A program made the translations under genes and the position numbers. A DNA stretch of 64,000 nt from Phymorhynchus buccinoides (taxonomy: Eukaryota > Mollusca > Gastropoda > Neogastropoda > Raphitomidae), in the NCBI GenBank assembly GCA_017654935.2, contig CM065695.1, positions 29,627,354 through 29,691,353 on the forward strand. The letters are read 5' to 3'. The notes under the pieces are model-generated. The model made no database searches. It worked only from the letters and a program-made list of their open reading frames with translations, and had not been told where the DNA came from. Below are positions 32,041-42,469 of the stretch, piece by piece; position 1 is the first letter of the stretch, and each line of letters starts with the position of its first letter.

Positions 32041-34494
32041 ATGTCGTCACTCGACCCTATCCCTACTCCAATTCCTTCTGTTGTTGTGTCGGGTTCTGTT
32101 ACGCCCAAGCAAGGGCGTGACGATAAAGGGAAGTTCCTCCCTGTTTCTTCTTCGGCTAGCTCTAAGAAAGAGCCCAAGTCTAGACCATCTAGTTCTAAGA
32201 AGAGGAGTCTCTCCCCCCCTCCCACTCTGCTTTCCCCTATCCTTGAGTCGCAAGAGCAGGTTATTACTGTGGTCGATTCGTCATCTCTCGTTGCAGAAAT
32301 GATCGCAGGTTTTCACGACAAGGGTATGGTGTTAGTCCCTGCCTCTTCTCTAACTTCTCACTTAGTTGAATCGAGGCCCACCTCAACACTGACTACTCAG
32401 ACTAGACAGACTTCTCAGGCCAAGCCCACGGATGAAGTTGGATTCTTAGCGGATCCTTATGGTCAGGACACACTCCCAGACGGTCCCCGAGATTATTTTG
32501 CCGTTGGGGACGAAATTCCAGCCGTTATTTCGCCCGGCCAACTGGCCCGCATGGAGCGGCACACAGGCATTTCAGTTTCCCCACTGGACCCGGACCCGTA
32601 CACGGACAGCTACCGCCCTTCACCGGCCCGCACGGGTCCCCGCACGGCCGGTCCGACCCGCCCGTCCTCTGACTTCCCGTACGAAGATTTTCAGCGGACA
32701 CGTGAGTTACAAACCGCCCGTACGGGCAACGGAAAACCCAGACTCTCTCTCACGGACAGAAAACCAGAACTCTCTCAAAGCATGATCACACAAGTGAGTG
32801 CTTCTGCCCGGTCCGTTCACGGTACAGATACCGTGTCCGCTACCGCTGGCCCGTCACCTGTTCAGCCGTTCACGGCTCCCGCTCGGCCGTCACGGCCCGT
32901 CCGGTCCGGTCACGGCACACCCGTGACCGCTACCCGACCCGTCCGCAGCAGAAGCGACGGCTACCCGTTCGACGGCAACGGTTTCAACGGCAACCGTTGT
33001 GATGACAACCGCTACTACGGCTCCCGTGATGACGGCTCCGTTCCGGCCTCCACTGGCCGTGAACACCCCTCTGCGAGGAGAAACCCAACGGATGGATTGC
33101 CTTCTGGTCATCCCTACGGGCAAGACTCAAACTTTCGGCGAGATTCATCCGCGGAAAATGAATTTTACCCGTCTGAATACGAGGGTTTTGATGACTACGA
33201 GACTTACGATGACCCAGGTGTGCGTCATCGCTCTCAGTACACACCACGGACCCCTCTTCGGTCTCCTACCAATGACCGTCAGGAGACGGAATCTGCCTCT
33301 CTTCAGGACCATGAGATCCCCCAGGATGAACTCCCTGTGCAGATGGAGCCCATCCCTTCAACTGGGAACTACCAGGGGTACTTGCATATTCTCCAGCCGT
33401 TCTGCAGTGACATTAAGCCCATGTCCCAGCCCAACAAGCAACGGCCTGACCAGCCTAATCCGTTTGGACAACTTCTTACGGAGAAAGAACCCCGCCTCGC
33501 CTTGCATACGTCGCCTTTCATCCGTCAGATTATTCGGCGGACAGATGCTGACTTGTGGACTACTCCCCCTCCAGTGGAGCAGGAGGACGAAGACACCCCT
33601 GCCGCTATGTACACTCCAGAAGCTATCCCTTCTGCCCCGGGACAGTTCATCAAGAGAGAGTTCTTTCCCCCATTCCAATTGGCGAACTCTTTTGTGCCGT
33701 TGCCTTCCTTCTCAGATGTGTCAACAAGTGAACGCACAAGTCTGGGCTACAGAGCAAAGAACAGATTCGCTCTTGTCGACATCTCCCAACAGTCGTTCAA
33801 CAACCTCGAACGTTCTGTGTTCTCGATTCTAAGGGCATCTTCACTAGCCACCTCTATGCTCCAGTCCCTGCCGCAAATAGTGGGCTCTACCCCAACCAAA
33901 CAGCCTGAAGACTTTCAGTTGAGTCAGGAGATCGATGAGCGAGCTCTTGGTGTCGCTCTCGCTTCGCTCTCCCAGGCGGTCAACTCTATTGCCTATGTCG
34001 CTTCGTCGTCCAAGACTCAGCTCGCTGCCCTATACAGAGACTCAGTGCTAGCGAAATCCAGCGTTTCTCTGTCCACCTTCGAAAGATCGAAGATTCGCTC
34101 CTGTCCTTCGACATCCTCTTCGACCTTCCACCCGGCCTCACTCAAGGAGACCCTGGATGAGGCGAAGAAACGTAAACACGAATTGTCTCAGGAGCACATC
34201 ATGAGTTGGGCCCGACGTTCGGCGAACCGTGAGTTCGCTCCCCCGCCGGCAAAGCGACCTCGTCCTGATCAGAGACGGCCAAGTTACGTCCCTTCTCGGG
34301 GCATGGCTTCCAGAGGACGCTCTTCCCACCAACCGTCCTCTCGCCAACACGCTCATCCTCCGCGCCCCCCTCACCAGTTCCAACCCTCCACCTCGCCCCG
34401 TGGGGTCTCATCCTCTGGGCGGCGCGCTGGCTGGCCGGGTCATGCCCGGTATGCCCGAGCACCGTTCAGGGGACGGAAGCAGCATTTTCAGTAA
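32041..34494 (+). CDS. DIRS ORF1, gag-like protein
   Basis: This is an 817-residue protein. The ATG at 32041 is the first in frame. It is rich in Ser, Pro, Arg and Thr, with low-complexity stretches (residues ~20-70, ~170-370) and a basic C-terminus (RPRPDQRRPSYVPSRG, GRKQHFQ), consistent with a nucleic-acid-binding structural protein. No CCHC knuckle is visible. In DIRS elements this position holds the putative Gag. The assignment is by position and composition. Confidence 0.75.
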   Translation: MSSLDPIPTPIPSVVVSGSVTPKQGRDDKGKFLPVSSSASSKKEPKSRPSSSKKRSLSPPPTLLSPILESQEQVITVVDSSSLVAEMIAGFHDKGMVLVPASSLTSHLVESRPTSTLTTQTRQTSQAKPTDEVGFLADPYGQDTLPDGPRDYFAVGDEIPAVISPGQLARMERHTGISVSPLDPDPYTDSYRPSPARTGPRTAGPTRPSSDFPYEDFQRTRELQTARTGNGKPRLSLTDRKPELSQSMITQVSASARSVHGTDTVSATAGPSPVQPFTAPARPSRPVRSGHGTPVTATRPVRSRSDGYPFDGNGFNGNRCDDNRYYGSRDDGSVPASTGREHPSARRNPTDGLPSGHPYGQDSNFRRDSSAENEFYPSEYEGFDDYETYDDPGVRHRSQYTPRTPLRSPTNDRQETESASLQDHEIPQDELPVQMEPIPSTGNYQGYLHILQPFCSDIKPMSQPNKQRPDQPNPFGQLLTEKEPRLALHTSPFIRQIIRRTDADLWTTPPPVEQEDEDTPAAMYTPEAIPSAPGQFIKREFFPPFQLANSFVPLPSFSDVSTSERTSLGYRAKNRFALVDISQQSFNNLERSVFSILRASSLATSMLQSLPQIVGSTPTKQPEDFQLSQEIDERALGVALASLSQAVNSIAYVASSSKTQLAALYRDSVLAKSSVSLSTFERSKIRSCPSTSSSTFHPASLKETLDEAKKRKHELSQEHIMSWARRSANREFAPPPAKRPRPDQRRPSYVPSRGMASRGRSSHQPSSRQHAHPPRPPHQFQPSTSPRGVSSSGRRAGWPGHARYARAPFRGRKQHFQ

Positions 34495-34508
34495 AGCCCG
34501 CTCCTCCT

Positions 34509-36461
34509 TTGAAGGATCCGGCACTCTCGGCCAATTCAAGTGCCGGTTCCCTGTTGGAATGCCTTCCAGCATGGGAACGCTTGGTCGCGAGCCCCTGGAT
34601 CCTTCAGGTGGTGCGGGCAGGCTTCCGGTTCCCGTTTTCTCGGGAACCTCCCCTGTCTTCCTCCCCCATCTCCTTCCCCCCCCCCTCGGACCCAGCGAAG
34701 CTCAACGTCCTTCAAAAGGAGATCGACTCCCTGCTCCAGAAGTCGGCCATCGTCCCGGTGGTCCCTACGGACCCTGGCTTCTACTCCAGACTCTTCGTGG
34801 TGCCCAAGAAGAACGGGGAGTTTCGTCCGGTCTTGGACCTTTCCCCCCTCAACAAGTTCATCCGAACCCCCAAATTCAAGATGGAGACTGCCGCCTCCAT
34901 CCGTCTGGCAGTTCATCCAAACGACTGGTCGACGTCCATCGACCTCAAGGACGCCTACTTTCACGTGGCCATCCACCCTTCTCGACATCGCTTCCTGAGG
35001 TTCGTTTGGGGACAACAAACCTACCAGTTCGTGGCTCTGCCCTTTGGGCTATCCCCAGCTCCATGGATCTTCACGAGAATCGTCAAGGAGTTAGCCCGCC
35101 TGGCCAGGGCAAGATCGATCCGCCTGCACATCTACCTCGACGATTGGCTTCTGCTGGCCTCTTCCCGCAGTCTCTGCCGTTCCCACACAGACACCCTGGT
35201 CAAACTATCTCGCTCTCTGGGCTTTCGGATCCACGATCAGAAATCAGATCTCGTCCCTTCAACCACCTTCTCCTACCTGGGAATGGTGTTCGACACCGTA
35301 CGGTTTCGTGTCCAGCCAACTCAGGACCGAGTCCTCAGCCTGCTGAACTCAGTGACTCTTCTCAGACAGAGATCTTCGGCGTCAGCCCGGCAACTCCTCC
35401 GGCTTCTAGGGCTGATGGAGTCTGTTGCGGACCTACTACCATTGGCCAGAGTCCACAAGAGGCCTCTTCAACGCCACCTCTCGGCCAGGGCAATCTCGCA
35501 TGTGCCTCTCGATCACCAGATAGAGCTAGGCCCTTGGTTCCTCGAGTCGACAGCCCAATGGGCGAAGATCTCTTGGCTCAACGACGCAGTTCCCATCCGT
35601 CCGCTTCAACAGCAACGGTTCCTCCACACGGATGCGTCTACGGCTGGATGGGGAGCACATTTAGACAACGAGGAGGTCTCAGGTCTTTGGACCCCGTCGG
35701 AGTCCCTTCTACATATCAACCTTCTCGAGCTGGAGGCGGTTGCTCGAGCTCTCAAGGTGTTCGCCCCCCTCCTCTCGGACTTTTGGGTCACTGTCTGCGG
35801 CGACAACACCACAGCCCTTTCATACCTACGCCGCCAGGGCGGCACTCGCTCCGTGCTACTCTCAAAGAAAGCGGAGGAGATCCTGCTGTGGGCTCAAGCC
35901 AACCACACCTTCCTCTCTGTGGAATATGTTCCTGGAAGACTCAATGTTCTGGCGGACCAGCTGAGCAGGAAGGGCCAGATCCTCCCAACGGAGTGGACAA
36001 TTGCACACCAATCTCTACTTCCTCTGTGGGAGTCCTGGGGCAAACCTCACGTGGACTTGTTCGCCACCAAGTACAACTCAAGGCTTCAGCTCTATGTTTC
36101 TCCTATGAGGGACCCCCAGGCACTGGCGCGCAACGCTTTCTCCATACCCTGGACAGGCATGTCGGCATATGCCTACCCCCCGACATCACTCCTTCCGAAA
36201 GTCCTGGAGAAATACTCCCGCGACAAGCCTCGGCTGATCATCGTCGCCCCGTTCTGGGAATCCAGCCCCTGGTTCCCCGAACTAGTCAACCTGTCTCACA
36301 CACCTCCCTTCCGGCTGCACCTGACAGACCGCACCCTGCTCCAGCCTCGCACAGGAGTCGGTCACGCAAGCCCAGAAACGTTTCAGCTGACCGCATGGCT
36401 ACTATGCGGTCAGGCCTGCAATCACGAGGGATCCCATCCAGAACCATTGACCTCATGCTGA
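34509..36461 (+). CDS. DIRS reverse transcriptase / RNase H ORF
   Basis: The open frame has about 650 codons. It contains RT motifs KKNGEFRPVLDLSPLNKF, STSIDLKDAYFHVAI, PFGLSPAPWIF and the catalytic YLDDWLL, then RNase H motifs LHTDASTAGWGA, LLELEAVARAL and CGDNTTALSYL. A C-terminal part with VDLFATKYNSRL and LIIVAPFWESSPWFPEL is usual in this group. The frame begins only 14 bases after ORF1 ends, and the first ATG lies well inside it. The protein is therefore probably made by re-initiation, a non-AUG start or frameshifting. The exact start is unknown. Confidence 0.9.
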   Translation: MKDPALSANSSAGSLLECLPAWERLVASPWILQVVRAGFRFPFSREPPLSSSPISFPPPSDPAKLNVLQKEIDSLLQKSAIVPVVPTDPGFYSRLFVVPKKNGEFRPVLDLSPLNKFIRTPKFKMETAASIRLAVHPNDWSTSIDLKDAYFHVAIHPSRHRFLRFVWGQQTYQFVALPFGLSPAPWIFTRIVKELARLARARSIRLHIYLDDWLLLASSRSLCRSHTDTLVKLSRSLGFRIHDQKSDLVPSTTFSYLGMVFDTVRFRVQPTQDRVLSLLNSVTLLRQRSSASARQLLRLLGLMESVADLLPLARVHKRPLQRHLSARAISHVPLDHQIELGPWFLESTAQWAKISWLNDAVPIRPLQQQRFLHTDASTAGWGAHLDNEEVSGLWTPSESLLHINLLELEAVARALKVFAPLLSDFWVTVCGDNTTALSYLRRQGGTRSVLLSKKAEEILLWAQANHTFLSVEYVPGRLNVLADQLSRKGQILPTEWTIAHQSLLPLWESWGKPHVDLFATKYNSRLQLYVSPMRDPQALARNAFSIPWTGMSAYAYPPTSLLPKVLEKYSRDKPRLIIVAPFWESSPWFPELVNLSHTPPFRLHLTDRTLLQPRTGVGHASPETFQLTAWLLCGQACNHEGSHPEPLTSC

Positions 36462-37474
36462 AAGCCAGGAGACAGAGTACAAACAGACTCTATGACATCA
36501 GGTGGGCCTCATGGTTCGAGTTCTGCTCTTCTCACGGTTTCCCCCCTCTGAACCCTTCAGCCTCTGAGTTCGCTCGATTCCTCTCTCACCTACATCTGGA
36601 TAGGGGTCTTTCGGCTCAAACGCTCAACGGGTACAAGGCCGCTGTGTCTCATACTGTAGCTGTTTCTAGAGGCAAGAAGTCTCCCTCCTTCTCGAGTTCA
36701 ATAGAGGTGTCGCATGTCATTGATGCAGTTCGCAACCTGTCGGTTACTCGGTCAGTTAGGTTTCCCCAGTGGGATATCTTCCTCGTCCTGTCATTCCTCA
36801 GGGATTACTGTGAACCCATGTCGTCTCTGTCACTCAAGCTCCTCACCTTTAAGACTGTCTTTCTGGTTTCACTCGCCACGGCTAGGCGTGTTAGCGGCGT
36901 CCACGCTCTTAGCGGTTTAGATAGCGACATCGAGTTCTCATCTGATCCCCAATCTGTGACACTGTCTTTTTTGCCAGAGTTTCGGGCTAAAAATCAGCCC
37001 TCCCAGACATCTTCTCCTTCTGTCACCATTCAGAGCATCAAGCAGATCCTCTCACAGGATGATGAAGATAGGTTCTTATGCCCTGTCAGGGCTATTAAGT
37101 TCTACCTGAAGAGAACTTCCTCGTTTAGGGGGCAACGACGTAGGCTGTTTATCTCTCTGAATGAGAGGTATGCTAAGGACATAATCAAATCCACCATTTC
37201 CCGATGGTTAATTTGTACTATTAAGCTAGCCTATGCCCACGCCGACAAAGCCTTGCCCCTCAACCCAATACGGGCCCACGAAATCAGGGCCATCAGCGCC
37301 TCTCTCGCCATGATCAAAGGTGTCCCCTTGTCCCACATCATGGAGTCTGCATTCTGGCGATCCCAGTCCACCTTCAGCAGCTTTTACCTCAGGCATTACT
37401 CTGCCCGCAGACAGGACAACACCTTCGGCATCAGGAAGGCTGTCCTGGCTCAGACCCCGGTCTCCCTGAACTAA
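36395..37474 (+). CDS. DIRS tyrosine recombinase
   Basis: This protein of 359 residues starts at the ATG at 36395 and overlaps the end of the RT frame by 67 bases. It has a phage-integrase-type fold: N-terminal SAM-like part (ARRQSTNRLYDIRWASWF), arginine I in ATARRVSGVHAL, HEIRAISAS giving the H-x-x-R pair, and the nucleophile tyrosine in SSFYLRHYS. It integrates the circular DNA copy. This frame stays open far upstream, to about 34229, right across the RT ORF, so a longer N-terminus cannot be excluded. Confidence 0.92.
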   Translation: MATMRSGLQSRGIPSRTIDLMLKARRQSTNRLYDIRWASWFEFCSSHGFPPLNPSASEFARFLSHLHLDRGLSAQTLNGYKAAVSHTVAVSRGKKSPSFSSSIEVSHVIDAVRNLSVTRSVRFPQWDIFLVLSFLRDYCEPMSSLSLKLLTFKTVFLVSLATARRVSGVHALSGLDSDIEFSSDPQSVTLSFLPEFRAKNQPSQTSSPSVTIQSIKQILSQDDEDRFLCPVRAIKFYLKRTSSFRGQRRRLFISLNERYAKDIIKSTISRWLICTIKLAYAHADKALPLNPIRAHEIRAISASLAMIKGVPLSHIMESAFWRSQSTFSSFYLRHYSARRQDNTFGIRKAVLAQTPVSLN

Positions 37475-37700
37475 GGTAACGTGATGGGGTACTTGTGGTT
37501 TGTATGCATATTCATGCTTTGTTGGGGGGGGTATGTGGGTTTTATGTGATCGGCACATGTGGTCCCCCCCCCCGTTCCCGGGAGACCTGCCCATGGATAC
37601 CCAAGCAATTGGCCCCTATGGGGTAGGCTGTATTGACTAATTGTTGTTTTTTCTCTAGGAGTTCAACAATGTTTCTTGCCCACCTCCTCGTTGGCAATCA

Positions 37701-37800
37701 ACTCAGTTCGTAGTGAAACGGTAACATGATAGAATAGATTGTTTGATTTAGATTAATATATCTATCTATTCTATCTATATACTTACCGTTTCACTACGAG
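37701..37800 (-). repeat. DIRS internal complementary region
   Basis: Positions 37701-37739 are the reverse complement of the extreme left end (31623-31661). Positions 37740-37800 are the reverse complement of the extreme right end (about 38022-38082). This is the template DIRS elements use to join their ends into a circle, and it fixes both termini of the element to the base. Confidence 0.93.
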
Positions 37801-37856
37801 TAAAGATTCCCTCCCATCCTCCCTCCTTTGTGAACCATTGTTTTACTCAAGTTTCA

Positions 37857-38039
37857 GGAAAATTTATCCTGATTTGAAATAGCCGCTACGGAAGTGACGT
37901 CACCCGGATCATATCATCGGCTATATGCACGGTAACCGTGCCAAGGGAAGTGATTTTAGTCTTATTTAGACTATGTCTTTGGTAAATTGGCATTTGCCCC
38001 AAGTTGGAAGAGTAAACTCAGTTCGTAGTGAAACGGTAA
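37857..38039 (-). repeat. DIRS right inverted terminal repeat
   Basis: It is the reverse complement of 31638-31820 with about one mismatch. It is followed by the side-specific extension 38040-38082 (AGTATATAGATAGAATAGAT and AATCTAAATCAAACA). Confidence 0.92.
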
Positions 38040-38129
38040 GTATATAGATAGAATAGATAGATATATTAATCTAAATCAAACATTCACATTACTTGATGAA
38101 TGTTATATGTGTGTTTGTGTGTGTGGCAG

Positions 38130-38232
38130 GCATTTCGCCCTTGCTACCTCTCCTGACAGGTGTTGGTATACACCTGCGTCTGCTTAGTCTGTGCCTGGCT
38201 TTCCTGGCCCCCTACCTCCTGATGAGCATAAC
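38130..38232 (+). CDS. PIGN: PIGN exon G (block 2)
   Basis: The exon lies between GTGTGGCAG and GTATCC. Two bases complete glycine from exon F. It reads ISPLLPLLTGVGIHLRLLSL, then CLAFLAPYLLMSI, and leaves two bases. It matches the PIGN segment SSLVVPLLSS through YLLLS. Its acceptor lies 48 bases after the end of the DIRS element. Confidence 0.88.
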
Positions 38233-38315
38233 GTATCCTTGATTCACAAATGTGTAGAAAACCCATTGTCGTGGAAAAGCAAAACATCGCACTAAAGCAA
38301 TGATTTGGATTCGCT

Positions 38316-38531
38316 TTAACCCTTTCACCGCCAAAGTCGCATTTTAGCACCACAGTGGTTTAACACCTATGTCACTAAAAGGCATCAAATTGGGGTCTAT
38401 TATCCAAAGACCATATTGTCTTAGTTTTGGGAAGTAAGGATAGACCTTATTTTATATGTCACTGAAGAATTCACAATACTGCAGATGGATTTTGTTCTCT
38501 ATCCAGGTAAATGTAATGATATTTTGGTTAA
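38316..38531 (+). mobile_element. TTAA MITE family B, copy 6, truncated
   Basis: The left end is complete (TTAACCCTTTCACCGCCA). The right inverted end is missing: the copy stops at GATATTTTGGTTAA. Confidence 0.8.
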
Positions 38532-38712
38532 CCAGCCAATGTGAGGATGAAATCATCTTTAGAATGTGTGAACAAAATGCAGCATGATTAGCATTGTTCT
38601 TTTGTTCCGTTGTTGACTGTCTCAAAGTTAAATGCTCTGCTTGCTGTTCATGATTGCAAGGGCTTTAAGTCACATGTTTTGAATTGATTAAATAGGAAAA
38701 GCAATTTATAGA

Positions 38713-38892
38713 TACAGTAGAACCTCCCTTATAAGACTTCCTATTGTAAGACTCCCTCCCACATAAGGCCTACTTCTCTGAGACATTGCCCTTCTTTGTA
38801 AGTATTAAAATTACCTCCCTTATAAGACCTCTCCCTTATAAGACCTCATTTTGGACGATTTTTGAAGGTCTTATAAGGGAGGTTCCACTGTA
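38713..38892. mobile_element. TA-flanked MITE family C
   Basis: TACAGTAGAACCTCCCTTAT at the left mirrors AAGGGAGGTTCCACTGTA at the right. It is the best preserved copy in the window. Confidence 0.8.
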
Positions 38893-39223
38893 TTGCGGTG
38901 AAAAGGAAAGGAATTGATTAGATCCATAAATAATTAATCCATTCCTCTTTTACTATTAGCGTTTTGTGAGGGGAGAACATTCTTTATGATGTGGATGTAA
39001 TTTAAATATAAACAAAACGGTTTTGATTGGATGTGTGGGGTTTTTTTTTTTAATAAAGCAAACTTTGTTTCTTTGTTTGCTATTCATGTCCTCGATAAGA
39101 AACAACAAACTTCTTAGACAGACCAAACAGGAAACAAAAACAGACTAAACAGGATTTTTTTTCTCACAAAGGTAGCTGACCCACAGGATCAGTCTCACAA
39201 GGAATAAAGAATGCAGGTAAAGA

Positions 39224-39960
39224 CAGGTATAGCATGATGATGAGATTAGCGTCCAATCGGTCAGAGATCCTTATGGACGGTGAAAAGGTGCAGCAACAAG
39301 AGGTTATCTTCTGTACCTGGACACACCTACACAGGAATGCTTGTCTCTATGTTTCAATGGATGTTAGCATGATGATGAGATTAGCGTCCAATCAGTCAGA
39401 GACCCTTATGGACGGTGAAAAGGTGCAGCAACAAGAGGTTATCTTCTGTACCTGGACACACCTACACAGGAATGCTTGTCTCTATGTTTCAATGGATGTG
39501 ATGAAGCTAACCAATAGGGCATTTGCCACGAGTGTTCGTTCTCTTTACTAGACTACTAGTAAAAGGTATAGCAACAAGAGGTTATCTTCTGTACTGGACA
39601 CACCTACACAGGAATGCTTGTCTCTATGTTTCAATGGATGTGATGAAGCTAACCAATAGGGCATTTGCCACGAGTGTTCGTTCTCTTTACTAGACTACTA
39701 GTAAAAGGTGCAGCAACAAGAGGTTATCTTCTGTACTGGACACGCCTACACAGGAATGCTTGTGTCTATGTTTCAATGGATGTTAGCGTGATGATGCTAA
39801 CCAATAGGGCATTTACCACGAGTGTTCGTTCTCTATACTAGACTACTATTTTGCCCGCACTCGTTCTGCCCGAGTTACACTGACCTTTCTAATTCAACTC
39901 GGTGAAATTCAAGGTCGTCAGCACGTGGCAAATGCCCTATTGAACACACAGAGTTAAGTT
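39224..39960 (+). repeat. ~150-bp complex tandem repeat with inverted outer part
   Basis: Four units share GGTGCAGCAACAAGAGGTTA, CTGGACACACCTACACAGG and TTGTCTCTATGTTTCAATGG. Some units add GATGAGATTAGCGTCCAATC, others AACCAATAGGGCATTTGCCA. The latter reappears inverted near 39922 (GTGGCAAATGCCCTATTG), giving a large stem-loop potential. Confidence 0.75.
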
Positions 39961-40243
39961 TTACGTCCTCTTGGTTGCGAAGAACCATGGGACATTTCTT
40001 TTAAATAAAGTTAAAGAAATTAGGGAGGGAAATGTATGGAAATACTGTAGATTTGTAATTTAATTGAATATAAGTTAATTTGGTGCCATGGCTCGACCTA
40101 GAAGCTGCTTAAGAATATTTTCTGTTTGGTTAAGATATTTGAAATAAAAATGCACAGAATGTTTTGGCTCCCTGAGCTGTTAATGATTAAAATTTTCAGG
40201 ACCACTTTTAAAACAGAATCGAAGTATGTAAAGCATTGGACTG

Positions 40244-40445
40244 TAGAGGGGAAGTATTGTTTTTTATTTTGATCTGTTGTTTTTTTGCTCCTTTTGTTGC
40301 CTGCTTTTTGCTCCTTTTGCTATATTTGCTGTTTAATTGTTTGTCTATGGTCATAAAGGCGCATTCACCGAAATATCCAGTAGTTTAGTTGTCTTTTGTG
40401 AATAAAATAATGTCACTTTACACTTGTCGTGTAGTTGTTTGTTTG
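40244..40445 (+). mobile_element. Family G repeat, copy 1
   Basis: It shares AGAGGGGAAGTATTG, TTTTTTGCTCCTTTTG, GCCGAAATATCCAGTAG-type and CTTGTCGTGTAGTTG with 54263-54477. It is AT-rich and may be the 3' end of a retroelement. Confidence 0.55.
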
Positions 40446-41154
40446 TTGTCGAATCAAAGTATGTTTAAAAATCGTGGAAGGTCAATTTACAACGTTATAT
40501 TTACAAAAGGGTATCTTTATTTGTTCAAAAGGATTTTAAAAACAAAAGCCAAACTTGTCGCATCGACCTCCGAGGAGGCCAATCCTGTACGTTTTTTGAT
40601 AAGTTTAAGTGTTAAAATCTGTTGGGGTCCCTATCAGACTGGCTTAAAATTGCAAACCCGCGGACTCCAAAGGCACTGAACATATAAGGCCGAGTCCCGG
40701 TAAAATATTTCCAATAGGAATTGTTCGGAAATAATTAAGGGGAGTAAGTTCATGGTGTGTGGGAGCGATCTTGCCTAATTCAATCGGTCAAAGAGGGGAA
40801 GTCACTCTACCTTCAGCTCTCGTAGCCTATCGACTCGTGTGTTTGAGCAGGCATACAGCGCTTAGAACACCGTGCATCGTTCTAAAAATTAATGTCATTT
40901 ATATTTTTACATCACATTTTGCAAGTTTGATCAGTTTGTGGCTACTGGCCAACCCTAATTTTTCTTTAAAAAAATGTGCAAGTCATTGACTCGCATCCTG
41001 CGGTTTCAAGCTTCGACACCATTGTTGCTATGGCATTTGACCGAGTAATGAAAGTAAACAACTTTAATTTTCACAAAGTGCTCTCCCCTATTTTTTTTCC
41101 GAAAATCGTCTATTGAACTTGAGGTGTGCCTTTTCTTCCTTGACGCTGTGTCAG

Positions 41155-41245
41155 CTATGAGGGGCTGTTCGTCCTGTGCCTCATGTCACTCCTCTACTGC
41201 TGGCTCCAGATGGAGACTCGCCTGGTCGCCATGGATACCAGACAG
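41155..41245 (+). CDS. PIGN: PIGN exon H (block 2)
   Basis: The exon lies between GTGTCAG and GTGAGG. One base completes threonine, then YEGLFVLCLMSLLYCWLQME and TRLVAMDTRQ follow. It matches the PIGN YEALFPLVLS segment, a membrane helix and the start of a loop. It ends in phase 0. Confidence 0.88.
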
Positions 41246-41347
41246 GTGAGGGACCCTGTTGTTCGGCCAAGTTTATGGACAGCATGAAACATTTTGCGTA
41301 CGATATTGTCGGGTTAACAAAAATGAAATGTACACACATCACCGACT

Positions 41348-41667
41348 CAGATCCCCGAGGGGGGTCTTTCGTGAAAAATAGTTCCCCCACCTTCTGGAAG
41401 TTCTGTGCTTGTAACTTCCTCTAATCTGCCACTCTCTTTGACTCTGCCTTTTTCCTTTGCTTACTGTCATGTACAATCTTTCTGACTTATTGGCCCATTC
41501 TTCTGCCTTTTTTCTAAAAAAAACTTCCAAGTAACGTTTCTCCTTTGAGCTCCTCCAAAATCGGAATGTGTCGTCTGTGAGCAGCGGGGAGACCAGTGAA
41601 AACTGAAAATGGACACATACGTACTTTACCCATTATAGCCTTTTGGCTTGGGAACGAAGAAGAAGAC
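41348..41667 (+). mobile_element. Interspersed repeat family F, copy 2
   Basis: It runs from CAGATCCCCGAGGGGGGTC to GGAACGAAGAAGAAG and is collinear with 28448-28775. Confidence 0.65.
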
Positions 41668-41834
41668 GACTGACTCAGAAAAAAATGGAAATTCTCTCCC
41701 TTCATTTAAACTAATTAGATTGTCCTGTTCCAATCACAATGAGAGTCATAGTGCATGGCGCAAATGCACTCAGTAGGCTGACCGCACTGTTCTAATAAAC
41801 AAAAAATGTATTACTCTTTTTGCTTCTGCACTGA

Positions 41835-42217
41835 TTAACTCATTCAATCCATTTATGTCCGGAATTAATAGACAGCTGTCAATTTGATGCATTTGCTTCA
41901 AGGGAAGTAAATCTGTGCACACCATACCTTGGTCACTTCTAAACTCACCTCATTCCCTTAGACCACAATTTTGCCCCTGACTTTGCTTTTGTAGTGGTTC
42001 GTTGTGGGGGAACCAATCGGTGTAGAGTTTTTGTATATAAAGTCTATATATAAAAAAAGTCTGATCTACCACTTCCCTATGTCTAAACCTGAAATAAAAA
42101 ACCTGTAATCTTCTTTCATTTCTCCTTTTGTTTATGTATGTTTTGTTTGTGTGCATGGCTGGAGTGATTTGTGAGTTTTTTTGATAATTCAAAACCGTTA
42201 CAATGCGAATGAGTTAA
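41835..42217 (-). mobile_element. TTAA repeat family A, reverse copy
   Basis: It begins TTAACTCATTCAATCC and ends GCGAATGAGTTAA, with both TTAA edges present. It is a well preserved full-length copy of about 383 bp. Confidence 0.75.
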
Positions 42218-42469
42218 ACCTATCTGCATTCTGGACAAGCTGGCTGTGATGTGAATTTAGCGTTTGTATCGAAATGGAGAGCCCAGTGACTGATTGACAG
42301 GGCTTGTTGAGTTTTTGAATTGACATGATTGCTGAAGATAATCATAAAAAGAGAAAAAGTAAAAGAGCAATTATTTTCATAGCAGACAGACACCTGTTTG
42401 TCATCACAGTTTTCATTTTTTGTGTGTTCTTCTTCGATCGCTCAGACAGTTTCCTGTCAATTATGAGCG

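Larger units (their letters stand above)
31623..38082 (+). mobile_element. DIRS-type tyrosine-recombinase retrotransposon, apparently intact
   Basis: This 6.46-kb element has the full DIRS layout: inverted terminal repeats of about 183 bp, a gag-like ORF, a reverse transcriptase/RNase H ORF, an overlapping tyrosine recombinase ORF, and an internal complementary region near the right end. The flanking tandem repeat rejoins perfectly across it with no target-site duplication, as expected for integration of a circular intermediate by a tyrosine recombinase. The reading frames have no stops or frameshifts and the two terminal repeats differ at about one base, so the insertion is young. It lies in the PIGN intron between exons F and G, in the same orientation. 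Confidence 0.93.

Noticed and set aside
32999..33832. 277-codon frame inside DIRS ORF1
   Set aside because: Shadow frame in GC-rich coding sequence with no recognisable domain.
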